In this document: positions 45,946 through 57,509 of the stretch, in pieces
Numbering within the stretch: the stretch's first letter is position 1
Layout of the letters: each line of letters starts with the position of its first letter
Source: Voacanga thouarsii
Lineage: Eukaryota > Streptophyta > Magnoliopsida > Gentianales > Apocynaceae
Assembly: GCA_026120185.1 (NCBI GenBank)
Contig: JANUWF010001783.1
Span: 9,114,001-9,178,000 of the forward strand
Direction: 5' to 3'
Length of the DNA: 64,000 bases
Translations under genes and position numbers: made by a program
Notes under the pieces: model-generated
Seen by the model: only the letters and a program-made list of their open reading frames with translations
The model's database searches: none
Told to the model about the DNA's origin: nothing

Positions 45946-46390
45946 ATAGAAATTGATTGGAGGCTGCGATCAAATGTGGCGGGTTCACGCATACCATGCA
46001 ATGAAGGTTCACATGGACTATGCTAATAAGATCTCCGATCCGGTGCAGTTGGCATATAGAATTCTGGTGATCCACCAAAATTTATTAATTTTTAAAAAAA
46101 TTGTATATACATATATATATTTTAATTTTATTATGTACTGCAGTCCTATGGCCGTCGTATATGTTTTAACAAATAGGGCCGCCATAAATAGCGCTGACAA
46201 TAACCTTATCATATACGACACTTTTTGTGACTTTTTTACAGCGAAAATATGGAACCGTCATATAACATGTCGTAAATAGTATAAACTACGTTTTTCAAGC
46301 CATCATTTAATATAAATGACGCCAATATTTGTGACGGCCCAAAAACCGTTGTAGGGCTGTCGTAATGGTCTTTTTTTGTGGTAAGAAACC

Positions 46391-46989
46391 CATTTGTTTT
46401 TTATATAATCAAAAATATACTACAAATGAGTTAAATAATGATTATAGATGTTATCAAATGAATTTAAGTCATTCAACTTCATGTAATTATTTCGAGATGA
46501 GTTCTCAACACCCTGTTCATTTATTAGAACTACCACCTATCATGGTTCTATTCATGGTAATACTTAACCAAATGATGGGTTAATGCTCTTTAACACATGA
46601 ACAATGCAATTCATTTTTCTAACTCTCCATAAGTACAAGGTGAAAACTTGAATCACACAAATCCACAAGCATTTTATTAGCAAGTGGAACATACATGGGT
46701 AATTTTCAACAATAGGGGAAATAAAAATATCAGTTCAATTAGGGGTAACACCAAAACAATCAAAGTTACTACATCTAGCCCAACTATTGGTACCTATTAG
46801 GAGGTAAATAGAACTCCTCGTGCCACTACTTTGGCACATTCTATAGCTTTCTAGTCATGTACAATCAATGGTACATAACTATAGATTTTATGGTACATAC
46901 ATCAAATGTTGATAGATTCACAAGCTTCGAAGCTCTTATGAAATAGACTGGCACAAGCCCAGTATTCCTTTGCCAGATCATAGGGATTT
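46391..46989. other. unassigned, possibly the N-terminal part of the MULE gene
   Basis: AT-rich; decayed translation in several frames with no firm motif. Adjacent to the MULE transposase remnant. Confidence 0.3.
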
Positions 46990-48650
46990 TGTGGTAGGAA
47001 CTTCTAATACCATATGACAATCATCAAGATTTCTAATATTTGATGACATAGGTTTTGGTGCATGTGTTAATGAATCACTTCACAGACGCTTCATTGATCT
47101 CACAAGAAATTGGTCTGATATTGACATCAATTTGCATCTGTGTATGAGGTTTAAGGACAAGAATGAGATTATATATACAGTAAGAAAGTGATCTAATATT
47201 CATGTTGAGTAGGAGTTCAGGGTTTCAAAGATCAAGAGTTACCATTGGTATGCTAAGTGAAAACATGCAAATGCTGACATTTCTTACTCTTAGCATATTC
47301 GCATTATACTTAAGAAACTCATGAAGAGTGAGAAAACTAGTTTTGAATAAAGAACATGCTTTCACTATTACAGATGTGAACACTAGGCATAAAAACATAG
47401 ACTATTGGTTCATAACATGAAATATTACACATTTAATTTTAAATGACCCTAAATGCCATGAGAATGATGTTATTGTTGAGGTTCAGAAGTTGTGGAAGAC
47501 CAGTTGTTCTTATAAAAAAAGTTTAGGAAGTATGAAAAGTAGTTACAAAATTTGTATACAGTGATTGGCCTTCTAATAGACCACTATTTTGACATACTTA
47601 GTTGCATTGCAAGATTCCAGTCCTAGGACTATTGTAAAGTGGAAACACTATTAGAATAACGTGGATGATTTAGATAATTCAAATCATCAATTGTTGGATT
47701 AAAATATTGTCATCTAATAGTACCAATTGATGGAACTCATCTAGGAGAACTTTATCAGGAAAATTATTGGTGGCGTTCACATAGGATGCAAACAATCACC
47801 TCTTTCCACTTGTATTGCTATCTTAAACGATAAGTCATTTGAGAGTTAGAGTTAGTTTTTAAAACTCCTATATTACTATATTATTTTTAAAAGATAGGTA
47901 TGTCTAATTTGAGACGGACACAAGGGTATCATCAATATTGTACGTCAGATGAATGAGTAGTAAGAACCTTTGGTTGTTCATCAATATTATATTTGGGACA
48001 TTAAGGTAAATTTTCACATTACATTTAAGGACACTAATTTAATAAATTTGATACATGTTGCCAATTTAGAGGTATAAAGACCAAATGTAATCATATTTGA
48101 ATGAAAGCAGGATTTGAAAGGGGGATGCATTCAAATATTTGATAGAAATTGGCCTTTAAAAATGGGCTTTGTCATACGATGAATACCATAGATATTGTTC
48201 AATGACCACTAACTTGTTTGAATACATTAACAGTATGCTCAAGAAAGCAAAACCTCTCCTATTAAAATTTTTAGCTGAAACTTCATTCATGAAGTTAGTT
48301 AACTATTTGAATGAGAATAAAGAGGAAGCATCTAATTTAAGGCATTCTTTACTATCTAAAATATGGAAGGCATTCCTTATTTTGAGGAAAAATCTAAATA
48401 TAACATGTGATAAAATTTAATGCAAAAGCTGGTATACTCGGAATCAAGTCATTAGGCAAAAAGGGAAAAGAGATTCAAAAGTTTATAGTGTCAAATAGAA
48501 GGAGAGAAAATGCAATTCCCAAAAGTACAATATATATAGTATACCTTAATCATATAGATGTGCAACCTGCCATCACAAAAAGCTGGAGTCTCATTGACTT
48601 TATTTTGGAGTTCTACACACATAGGAATTATTAGTTAGCATATAAGGGGT
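46990..48650 (+). pseudogene. MuDR-type (MULE) transposase remnant
   Basis: Across frames: LHLCMRFKDKNEIIYTVRK (about 47130-47190) is the MuDR N-terminal domain; LIVPIDGTHLGELY (47715-47755) is the DGTH segment with the first catalytic Asp; YHRYCSMTTNLFEYINSMLKKAK (48185-48255) is the C-terminal motif MTTNxxExxNxxLKxAR. At least ten stops or shifts lie between. MULE transposases move Mutator-like elements. No terminal inverted repeats were identified. Confidence 0.7.
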
Positions 48651-49052
48651 AATTTTTTTAAAAGTGGTAGATGAACAGTTTGAAAGGCCTTTAGCTTTTA
48701 TAATTGCACCTCTTTAAAAAAAATGATAAAAAATCAACTATTTGATTGTCTGCAAACATTAAGAATACTTTGTAATATGAACTATTGCCCACCCAATTTC
48801 CCCTAAAATGAAAATTTTATTATAATAGTCGAGTGTACCAATATAACTTCGCTACTTCAACGGACTAACTCATTTTTTATATATTTTATTTATTTTAATC
48901 ATTTATCTTTTTATTGTATATTTTAATATTTTAATTATATTATTGTGTATAGTTATTAAATCTCATCAAATTTAGAATAATTACTTTTTTGTAATTATGA
49001 TCATATTACATGCATCTTGAATTACATTACTAATGGATTACAAGTGAAGTAA
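48651..49052. other. AT-rich DNA, nothing recognised
   Basis: No gene or structured repeat seen. Confidence 0.5.
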
Positions 49053-49054
49053 TA

Positions 49055-49539
49055 CTCCTTCTGTCTACAAATAACTGGCTTAATTGTAAAAATTACGCAT
49101 ATTAAGGAATTGTGGAATTTTATAGTAAAAATGATTAAAATATCCATTATACTCTTTGGAGTATTTTTATTATTTTTCTCACCTCATTAATTTGAATCTC
49201 ACCACTTTTTTAATTACATCACTTTAATAATTACGTATGGCTCTCTCTTCTCACCTATGTCATTTGTCTTTCTTTTCCCACTCTTTATTTTAGAGTCTTT
49301 TTTTCATTCATATCACTTCATTAAATTATACTTTTGACTATTTTTATAGGATAACGTGATTTTATTATTGGTTAAAATAACTTCAATATAGGTAATTGTA
49401 ATATTAATTAATTGATAGAAAATTGTGTTAAGGGTAAAATTTAAAAAAAAATTAAATACACTCTACATTTAGAAAATAGACAGTTATTTTTGGACAAACT
49501 AAAAAGAAAATTAGGCCAATTATTTGTGAGCGGAGAAAG
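49055..49539. mobile_element. Stowaway-type MITE
   Basis: 485 bp with inverted ends CTCCTTCTGTCTACAAATAACTGGC and GGCCAATTATTTGTGAGCGGAGAAAG (about 28 bp, imperfect), flanked by TA on both sides (49053-49054, 49540-49541). The CTCC.TC.GTC end is typical of plant Tc1/mariner-derived MITEs. No coding capacity. Confidence 0.85.
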
Positions 49540-49541
49540 TA

Positions 49542-50582
49542 ATAGGTATGCAACATTTATGGACACAGTCGCATTAAATGAAACTTGAAGGCTACATTTA
49601 GTAAATGCGACTTTAACAAAATGCAATCTCTTTTTTTCTTTTTTTATTGCATAGAAGAAATTCAATAAATCAAGAAAGTCATATTTTGAAAATGCAATGT
49701 AGTTTTTGGAGGTCATATTTAAAAAATGAAACCTCTCGAGCTTAGAAATTTCTTACTGACATCACTTTCGAAATTTCATTAAAAACAGCATCATTTTTTG
49801 AAAGTTCCGTGACAAATTTATGACAGATTCTTCTTGTGCATACAAGAAAAAAAAAAATTTATCTTACACTACAAGTGATTACTAGTGCATTGATATAAAG
49901 TTGTGATTATAGTAATTTTGAAATATTGTGTAACATGCATTTTGATAATATTTAATATATTAATAATAGACTTTAAAATAAAGTTATGAGATTTCGGAAT
50001 CTTACCTATAATAAAAAATTATCATGATATTGCTCTGTTTTGAACTACTCGTAGCTTTGGGAAATTTTTTGTCAAATATATGTTATTTTCGGATTTTAAA
50101 AATGCACTTATCATCTTTATTTTCATTTATACCCTTATTCTATTATAATACTCCACTAACCTATTGCATTAATTAGTTTTCTAATTTACAAAAAAGAAAA
50201 ATATATTTCTTTTACCTTCTAATTAAGAATTTTTAATATCTTCTTTAAAAAATAAAATATATTATAAAATGAACAAGATATGCCTTCTAGTTAAGTTTTT
50301 CAAAAAAAAAACTTCCAATTACTTTAAAATGAACAAAATATACTACAAACTATTATTAGTATACTAAACACTTGTCCAGTACAACAGGCAAAGTTTTTTT
50401 TTTTTTTTTCTAAATAAAAGATTATCTATTAAAAGAAAAAATGTCCAAGCTTATTACAACAATAATACTTAAATTTCTCTTCTAATATATAAAAACGTAC
50501 AGAGAATAAAATTGATAAAAAAAAATATTCTAAAGATAAAAATAATAAAAATAACATAACCATCCAATCCAAAGGCTTGAGT
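49542..50582. other. AT-rich DNA, possible decayed DNA-transposon end
   Basis: 49555-49850 has GTCGCATT / AATGCGAC words and ends in ATTCTTCTTGTGCAT, faintly like a CACTA terminus. 49850-50582 is AT-rich with a long T run near 50392-50410. No gene. Confidence 0.3.
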
Positions 50583-51751
50583 TAGGGTTGTAAACGAGCC
50601 GAGCCGAGTCGAGTTATGACTTATTGAGATCGAATTAGTATGAAATTTATAAAGGTTCGAACTCGGCTCGAGCTCGTTTGAATAAAAAATTTATACTCGA
50701 GCACAACTTGATTCACTTTTAAGATTACTCGAACTTGATTTGGGTATGCTCGAATACTGTTCAAGCTTTCTCGAGCCAAACCCGACCTCGAATTATAAAT
50801 TAAATTTGATATTTTTAGTTAAAGTAATTCCTTTAACAGTTACTAAAAGCTTAACACAATTGAATTTTTAACCTTTTCAACTTCAATTTTATAAAATATT
50901 AAAATACAAATTCAAAATAGATGAAATAGATGATCAGATTAATTTTTTTAAAAAAATAGATAATCCAGTGTCTTCTTCTTCTAAATTGAATTACTCAACA
51001 GCCAACCACCAAGATATAATCCAAAAAGTCAAAAAATATCCCTGCCATTCAATCTACTAAAATTTCATAATAAATAATGATTGACTTTTTGTATTCTAAA
51101 GTTACGATAATGTGATATTAGTAATATAAATTAGCAAGAATATTTCAAGGTGATTTAGCCCCCCCCCCCTCTCCCCCCTCCAAAAAAAAAAAAAGATTGT
51201 AAGGTACAGTAATTTTTATTATCCATTATATAATTACTTTTTAGTAAAATTATAATAAAATACATATTTCCATAGATATAAAATATATTTGAATAATAAA
51301 ATTTATAAATATGCTTTCATATATTATAACAATATATATATATATATATATAGCCAAAAAAAGATTGTAAGGTATAATAATTTTTATTATCAGTTGTATA
51401 ATTACTTTTTGGTAAAATTATAATAAAACACATATTCATATAAATATAGAATATATTTATGTAATAAAATTTATAAATATGTTTTCATATATTCTAACAA
51501 GATATATTAATATATATATATATATATATATATTATTTATACCTTTATTTATTCGAACTCAAATTCAAGTTCATGAATCGAGCATTCAAGCCAAATTTTA
51601 AACGAGTTTCGAGTCAAGCTTTGCTAAGCTTGAGCTTGGCTCGTTTAATTCAAGGTTCAACTCGAGCTCAGCTCGAGCTCGGTTAATGCCGAGTTCGATT
51701 CAAGCTTTGACCGAGTAGCTCGCGAGAAGCTCAATTCATTTGTAGCCCTAG
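50583..51751. mobile_element. hAT-like non-autonomous element with GAGCCGAGC ends
   Basis: The left end TAGGGTTGTAAACGAGCCGAGC and right end ...GCTCAATTCATTTGTAGCCCTA are imperfect inverted repeats (TAGGGYTRYAAA), with longer GCTCGAGCTCG-rich subterminal parts in inverted orientation. The flanks GCTTGAGT (50575-50582) and GTCTGAGT (51752-51759) agree at 6 of 8 bases, as in a decayed 8-bp hAT duplication. The interior has no transposase. Confidence 0.6.
51186..51520. repeat. tandem duplication of about 165 bp
   Basis: AAAGATTGTAAGGTA.A.TAATTTTTATTAT...CTTTCATATATT.TAACAA.ATAT occurs twice, at about 51193-51350 and 51360-51515, inside the hAT-like element, each ending in an AT run. Confidence 0.75.
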
Positions 51752-51892
51752 GTCTGAGTACATGGTGGTTGTTGAGTCTGTATACGTGCGCAAATGTTAC
51801 GTTGACCGTTGAGGATATAATTAGTATACCCAACAGGCGGCAGTCCTATGAAATTTTGACTTCTTTTTTCTTTTCTTTTATAACATTAATAT

Positions 51893-52253
51893 TATTGACA
51901 AGAAAAATACTTGAACAACTAGACAACGGACAATAGATGGTCAATGTCATTGTACGGCTCGACTAACCGGCCCAAAAGTTGACTTGCTAACTGAATTGAT
52001 GGATTAGCTTATAGACGTGACCAGATTTTTAGGAATAGTGGCTAAAATTTAAAGAATGTTACAAGAGTTTTGACCAATTAAATAGTCCACTTTTCCATCA
52101 TGTTTGTTATGATTATTAAGGAGAACAAGACAATCAGAAATGGCAAAAGTGGTAAGCATAGGGTTGTCAAATCCCTTTAAAGTCACCAGAAAGGGATCAA
52201 GAAAAGGGACACAACTAACAGATTAGAATAATCTTTGAGCAAATTATCATTTA
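51893..52253 (+). repeat. 5' LTR of element G, left part
   Basis: Starts TATTGACAAGAAAAATAC; the 3' LTR starts TGTTGACAAACAAAATAC. Shared blocks include CAATAGATGG and AATCCCTTTAAA. It ends where the mariner begins. Confidence 0.82.
52252..52253. repeat. TA target duplication of the mariner, left copy
   Basis: TA at 52252-52253 and 57207-57208. The uninterrupted 3' LTR of element G reads ATTATTTATTGTATTTTTGGAG at the matching place, serving as a natural empty site. Confidence 0.8.
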
Positions 52254-52680
52254 CTCCCTCCGTTTCAAATTAATTGTTCATGAAGCTCTGGGCACACAGA
52301 TTAAGAGTGTTGAAATCAATAAAACAAATCAGATAAAATTCCTGTTTTACCCTTATTAAATACACTTTTCCTATTTTCAAAGGCATTAACACTACTATTG
52401 TATTCTTTCTTGTTCCCAGATACAACTCATTATTCCCAGATACTATCATTATCTTCTTGTTCCCATATATCACGCCTTTCTTTCTTGTTCCCAGATCTAT
52501 CATTCTTTCTTATAGAAAGACAGTGTGCTCTCACTATCATTATTTCTCTCTTCTCTTCGTTGTTATACTACTGTCTTTTTATAAGAGCATACTGTCTTTT
52601 TATATTCTCTTCAGAGTACAGCCACAACTGTGTTTTCCTTCTCTATTTTGTAAGGATTTAAAATTGAAAAAGAGGTTGGA

Positions 52681-54628
52681 ATGAGTCCAAATCGCCAGCG
52701 GCAACCCGAGGTTGGAACAAGTTCAAAACGCCATCAACAAATCCTTGGAAGAATTTATCAGAATGTTGATTTTAGGGAAACCATTTCGTCAAAGTTCTAC
52801 TCTAATTTTGGAAAAGAGAACATGGTGTTTGATCTAAATTTATGCCCAGATGAACAAGTAGTTAATCTCATTGATCTTAATTTGCATCCTCCAATTGAAG
52901 ATGCACGAATTCATTCTACAAACGTTGGTAAGTTGCTCAATGTTTATCTTACTCGGTTATCGGTTATCATCTCTAATCATTTTTAGTTTTAACTGCAGAT
53001 GAGGAACATGATAACCTTATCAGCCATAATTTGGATCCTCGAACAGAAGATCTACAAATTACTTCTACAAACATGGGTAAGTTGCTCAATATTTAGATGC
53101 AAAATTCTCTGATTTTCCAGTTCACAAACATTGCATTATTTACAGATGAAGAAGATGATAATCTTTTTGATCTTAATGTGGATCCTCGCACAGAAGATCT
53201 GCATTCTCCTTCTCCAATTATAGGTAAGTCTTCTATGTATTTCTTACTTGGTTGAGAATTTTATGAGATTTTGTCCTTGTATAGATGAATTTGTTATGAA
53301 TTCTTTCTGTTTTATATTGATATACTCCCAGAAGAGATTAGAGTTAAGAATACGTACTTATCAGATCGACTACCTCATGCTATCTATGATGCTTTGTTGG
53401 AGAGAGGTATTGGTGGAAAACTGAAAAGAGATACTACAACAATTGTTGTGGAGTTATTTTCAATTAGTAGATACACTGTTCGGCGTATTTGAAAAAGAGT
53501 AAGAAGTACTAGCACAGATGGTGAAACGGGGGATGTTTCTAATAGAAAGGTTAAAAATTATGGCCACAAGAGGATTGAAATTGATGTCAACCGTATCCGT
53601 GAGATACCCTTACATCAGAGAACAACACAAGCATCTTTGGCTAATGCCTTGGGTAGCAACAAAAGCAAAGTGTCAAGACTTTTGAAATCGGGATCTATAC
53701 AGCGACATACAAATGCCATCAAGCCGTATTTGAAAGAAGAAAACAAAATAGCGAGATTGAAGTTTTGCATCTCAATGCTGGAACAAAATAGTCTGGTTCA
53801 TGAGCCGAAGTTTGTTAACATGTTCAACATGGTGCACATCGACGAAAAATGGTTTTACATGACAAAAAAATCAGAGAAATACTATCTTCTAAAGGATGAA
53901 GAGAATCCTATACGGATGTGCAAGAACAAAAATTTCATTGGAAAGTAATGTTCTTGGCTGCTATAGCACGTCCAAGATTTGATTCTGAAGGAAATGTAAC
54001 TTTCTCAGGTAAGATAGGTATTTTTCCTTTCACATACAAGGAACCAGCTAGGCGGAATAGTGTTAATCGGAGAGCTGGAACAATGGTGACAAAACCAATG
54101 ACATCTGTTACAAGAGACATAGTGAAATTCTACATTATTGAAAAAGTGTTGCCAGCAATTCAAGCTAAATGGCCAAGATCTGATTCAGGACATCCTATCT
54201 TCATTCAGCAAGATAATGCTAGGACGCATATTGACGCAAATGATCAAGAATTTTGTGAAGCCAGTTCATCTCTTGGTTTTGATATTCGAATGATTTGTCA
54301 GCCACCTAACTCTCCCGATCTTAACGTCTTAGATCTTGGTTTTTTCAGGGCTATACAATCGTTGCAAGAAAAGCATCCTGCAAAAACCATAGATGAGCTT
54401 CTTTTTTCAGTTGAAAAGTCATTTGCAGACTATTGTGTGGAAAAATCAAATCGCATTTTCTCAACATTGCAACTTTGTATGACTAAGCTAATGGAAGTTG
54501 ATGGTTCCAACAATTACGATATTCCTCATATCAACAAAGCTTCTATTCCAAATGCTTGCCTTCCTGTTCAAAAAACTTGCGATCCGGTGGTAGTCCAGAG
54601 GGCTTTAAATAAGCTAACTAATCTCTAA
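52681..54628 (+). pseudogene. mariner DD39D transposase, two lesions
   Basis: Exons 52681-52927, 52999-53076, 53146-53223 and 53332-54628, with GT/AG introns all in phase 1. Exon 4 carries the helix-turn-helix part (ALLERGIGGKLKRDT, SISRYTVRRI; LANALGSNKSKVSRLLKSG) and the catalytic core: VHIDEKWFYM (first Asp), FIQQDNARTHI (second Asp), NSPDLNVLDLGFF (third Asp, 39 residues after the second). A TGA at 53490-53492 replaces Arg/Gly, and one base is missing near 53944 so that IGK no longer runs into VMFLAA. Otherwise nearly complete. The enzyme would cut and paste the element at TA. Confidence 0.85.
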
Positions 54629-54629
54629 T

Positions 54630-55680
54630 ATAAGTGAGATGTATATATCATTTTCTATTCTTTATATATTTGACTAATAGATGAATTTGTTTGTAATATG
54701 TCTCACACTAAATCATTATGTATATGTTTTTTTTTTAAGGTTTTCAGATGGTGATCTCATCTTCTTCTTTACATCTTTCTAATTCTGAAAGGCAGCTTGC
54801 ACATAGTAAATGTTGTATGTGATATCTATGAGGTGTATATTCCTGTGGTAACTTGGACACTGTAGTCATCCATCAGTTATCAATAGCTTTAGGATTTCAT
54901 GCACTTTGATGTTTTGGTGAAATGTCTATGGTGCCGTTTTTTTCTCATGGAATAGATCAGACGAAATCCAACAGAAGCTACCTACCCCATAATTCCAATG
55001 GATTATTGGTCTGAAACAGAAAGAAAACCACAACACCGACCAACGTCTACCACAACCTTAGCTAAATCTAAAATCGATTTTTCCACAGAAGATCAACTAT
55101 TTAAAGGCTGCAATTACTTTGACCAATATTCCAAATCTACATTGGATGAGCCACCTCGGTACACACACAACGCCCTTCACACACTGGCTGAGGTTGAGTT
55201 CTTCTCACTGTGTGAAAAAAGACCCAAATTTTCACGCGGTCACTAGTGCATTTACACCATAGAGAATTGCCTGGGTATAACATGTTGCCCTTCTGCCATG
55301 CTTCTTCATAATGAATTGTGAGTTAATCAAGTTTCAGAGCTAATCACAAATTGTCTTCATAATACTTAATTGCGCCTTTTTTTATGGCTTCCACCGATCA
55401 TGTGACAATAACAAAAACATCTTTTACATAATGGATAAAAGAAGAAAAAATTGAGGAAATGATGCAGATATCTTATGCCAAAAAAATGAGGAAACCATGT
55501 GCTGACATGATGATTCCCATGATCACACCAAACAATCTAAGTGCACTACCAGACATCTTGTGCCAAAAAAAACAAAAACAAAAAAAACCAACACACATCC
55601 AATTGCAGATACGCAACTAGCATAACCAACTATCCCACTGCAGAACTTTCCACAATCCCAGTATAATATCACAACTAGCA
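54630..55680. other. mariner interior, no firm gene
   Basis: An 82-codon open frame at 54998-55246 (Ser/Thr/Pro and aromatic residues) is not recognised. The rest is AT-rich. It could be cargo or 3' flank of the transposase gene. Confidence 0.35.
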
Positions 55681-55689
55681 TAGTATAAG

Positions 55690-56075
55690 AAGCCCCGTCC
55701 ATTAATTCTCTCTTCAAATCTTTCTTCTGCAATCCATTTCTCTAACTCTTTTGATTTCTCTTCCACTCTTATAACCCATATGAATGGCCTGTTTGATGAT
55801 TCTAGGCCTAATCCAAGCTCTATAAGTTGTGAAGCCGTGAGGCCACATATGCTTCCAGGAGAAGCATGGATAACAGATTTTGGTTGCTGACTGTCAAGCC
55901 ATTTCAAGCAGTCATGTTGGTCCACAGAAGATCTGCTGCCCCTTGTTGCCTTGTCTAAAGTTGAATTATTATAAGCTGAAAGAGGACCAATACACCATAT
56001 TTTACAACCTTTGACCTTCCTGTACTCTTTGACATACTCAGCACTAAATGAAGAAGGCCAATAGTTTGTGAAGCC
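55690..56075 (-). pseudogene. UGT73-type glycosyltransferase fragment
   Basis: On the minus strand an open stretch reads SAEYVKEYRKVKGCKIWCIGPLS, then CLKWLDSQQPKSVIHASPGSICGLTASQLIELGLGLESSNRPFIWVIR and LEKWIAEERFEERINGRG. This is the middle of a UGT73 enzyme, just before the PSPG box, which is absent. The usual SVIYxxxGS segment reads SVIHASPGS. It has no start, end or PSPG box. It lies inside the mariner, so it was probably captured from a host gene. Confidence 0.85.
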
Positions 56076-56515
56076 ATAGCTAAATCTTGACCGACTGGGT
56101 TGCTATTCATCATGAAGAAGATGTTCTCCAATGGTGTTTGCCTATCTGTAAGTGCTCTATAATTGTGATATAATACTATTCTAGTTGGGAAACAATCTCA
56201 GTGCAGTACTTCCCACAATCACACATCCAAGTGCAGTACTTAACCGACTATCTGCTAATAGTCTTTTGAACAAACTCTGACTCATATATCCATTCATATT
56301 TTATCATTGTGTGCCAATCAAAAGAAAAGATGAAGATGGAATTGATCCATAGCAAACAAATTCATTTGACTTAACAAAATATTAAAGGAGACGACATATA
56401 TTGAACTAAAAATAAGATCAGATGAGACAGGTACATAATTCACAGGAACTTCCCACCTTTAGTTTGCTCCTAAAAGTCAGAAAACAAAAAATCTCACTAG
56501 TGCTCGAAACATCAA

Positions 56516-56906
56516 CTAAAACTTTGGAACCCAAATTCTAATAATTTGCAATAGGAAGTGCTGAAGTTTCTCCTCCGTCGAAATCTCCCCTTCGTCATCA
56601 GCTTCAAAATTCAAGTTGATTCCATCTAAAGGCTTATTCAGATCGAAGATAGGCCTGATAGATTCAATTTCACAAACAGGTATGCCATTTGAATCAAGGA
56701 TTTCTTCATCTCTGACGCTCATGATTCCTGTGCCCTTTGAAGGTTGTTGTTTGGAGCTCATGATTGTTACTGCAATCCGATTGAACTAGCAATAGTTCTT
56801 CATGAAATTTATAGGCAAAATTAAAGAAATACTCATGGTCAGAAGCATCCATTTCAAGATTTTGATAATAACAACCATTATTAACGAGGATCTTGTAATC
56901 CTGCAA
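56516..56906 (-). pseudogene. second inward-facing ORF of the mariner, frameshifted
   Basis: On the minus strand, 56906-56706 (66 codons) and 56761-56516 (81 codons) overlap in different frames. The first reads DASDHEYFFNFAYKFHEELLL; the second MSSKQQPSKGTGIMSVRDEEILD and IFDLNKPLDGINLNFEADDEGE. A pyrimidine-rich leader and TTTTGCAG precede it (56880-57040), suggesting an intron or UTR near the right inverted end. The acidic IFDLN segment recalls the DLN modules of the transposase N-terminus. Function unknown; it may be a decayed second gene or cargo. Confidence 0.4.
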
Positions 56907-57208
56907 AAACTTGAGAAGAAAAGTGCAAGACGAGAAAACAGAGGGTAGAAGAAGAAGAAGAGAGAAAAGAGTAAAGAGTGAAAGTAAATGAGAAGAGACT
57001 TGGATAGATGAGGATGAGATAAGAAGAAAGAAGTCTGTGGAATTTTCGAGAAGTCAAAACATTCTTGGAAGCTGTTTTATTGAACTAACATAAATAGGGG
57101 TAAAACAGGAAAAAATTAATCATTATTTCTTGAAATATGTTCATGAACAAGTATTTTGAAACAAAACAAAAAACCTTCATGAACAACTATTTTGAAACGG
57201 AAGGAGTA

Positions 57209-57509
57209 CTATATTTCTGGAGTTTTTAGATTAGTTTTTTCTTTACTTTCAGTTATATTTTTGTTATTTTCGTTACTACTTTCATTTCATGTTAATTATC
57301 TCAAGACAATTGCTTTAGTTGTGAGAATTTGCATGTATTTTTGAAAGTATAATTGGAGTTTCAAGTTTTTAAAGAGTCTTTTTTTGCCTTATTTTATGGA
57401 TTTTATTTACTCATTCACAAAAGAGATTCAACTCTATGTTAACCGACCAATCTAAGTTCAGAGCTTCAACTTACCAAGTTATTATTTCTCAATTAATTAG
57501 TTAGAATGA
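57209..57509 (+). repeat. 5' LTR of element G, right part
   Basis: Matches 60615-60923 of the 3' LTR, including TTACTTTCAGTTATATTTTTGTT, CATTCACAAAA and TTAG..TCA/TGA at the end. Joins 52253 once the mariner is removed. Confidence 0.82.

Larger units (their letters stand above)
43304..46390. mobile_element. non-autonomous CACTA-like element
   Basis: The left part (43340-43790) and right part (46130-46370) carry many ACGACGGTTTTGG..GCCGT / CCGTCGTAAAT words in both orientations, the subterminal repeat style of plant CACTA elements. The left edge has CACTA at 43304 followed by TTACCAAAAAAA; the right edge reads TTTTTTTGTGGTA near 46371-46383. The ends are imperfect and a target duplication is not clear. 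The interior holds a 152-bp array, microsatellites and a tRNA-like segment. No transposase. Confidence 0.5.
52254..57206 (+). mobile_element. mariner-like element (DD39D), 4.95 kb, with cargo
   Basis: Inverted ends CTCCCTCCGTTTCAAATTAATTGTTCATGAAG and CTTCATGAACAACTATTTTGAAACGGAAGGAG, plus a second similar block just inside the right end and a shared GGGTAAAACAGG block on both sides, flanked by TA. The left half holds a multi-exon transposase gene. The right half holds a UGT73 fragment and a short inward-facing ORF. Most plant mariners are shorter, so cargo is likely. Confidence 0.85.

Noticed and set aside
43304..46390. A complete CACTA element with clean CACTA...TAGTG ends
   Set aside because: The right edge reads TTTTTTTGTGGTA and no 3-bp duplication is clear, so it is only listed as CACTA-like with modest confidence.
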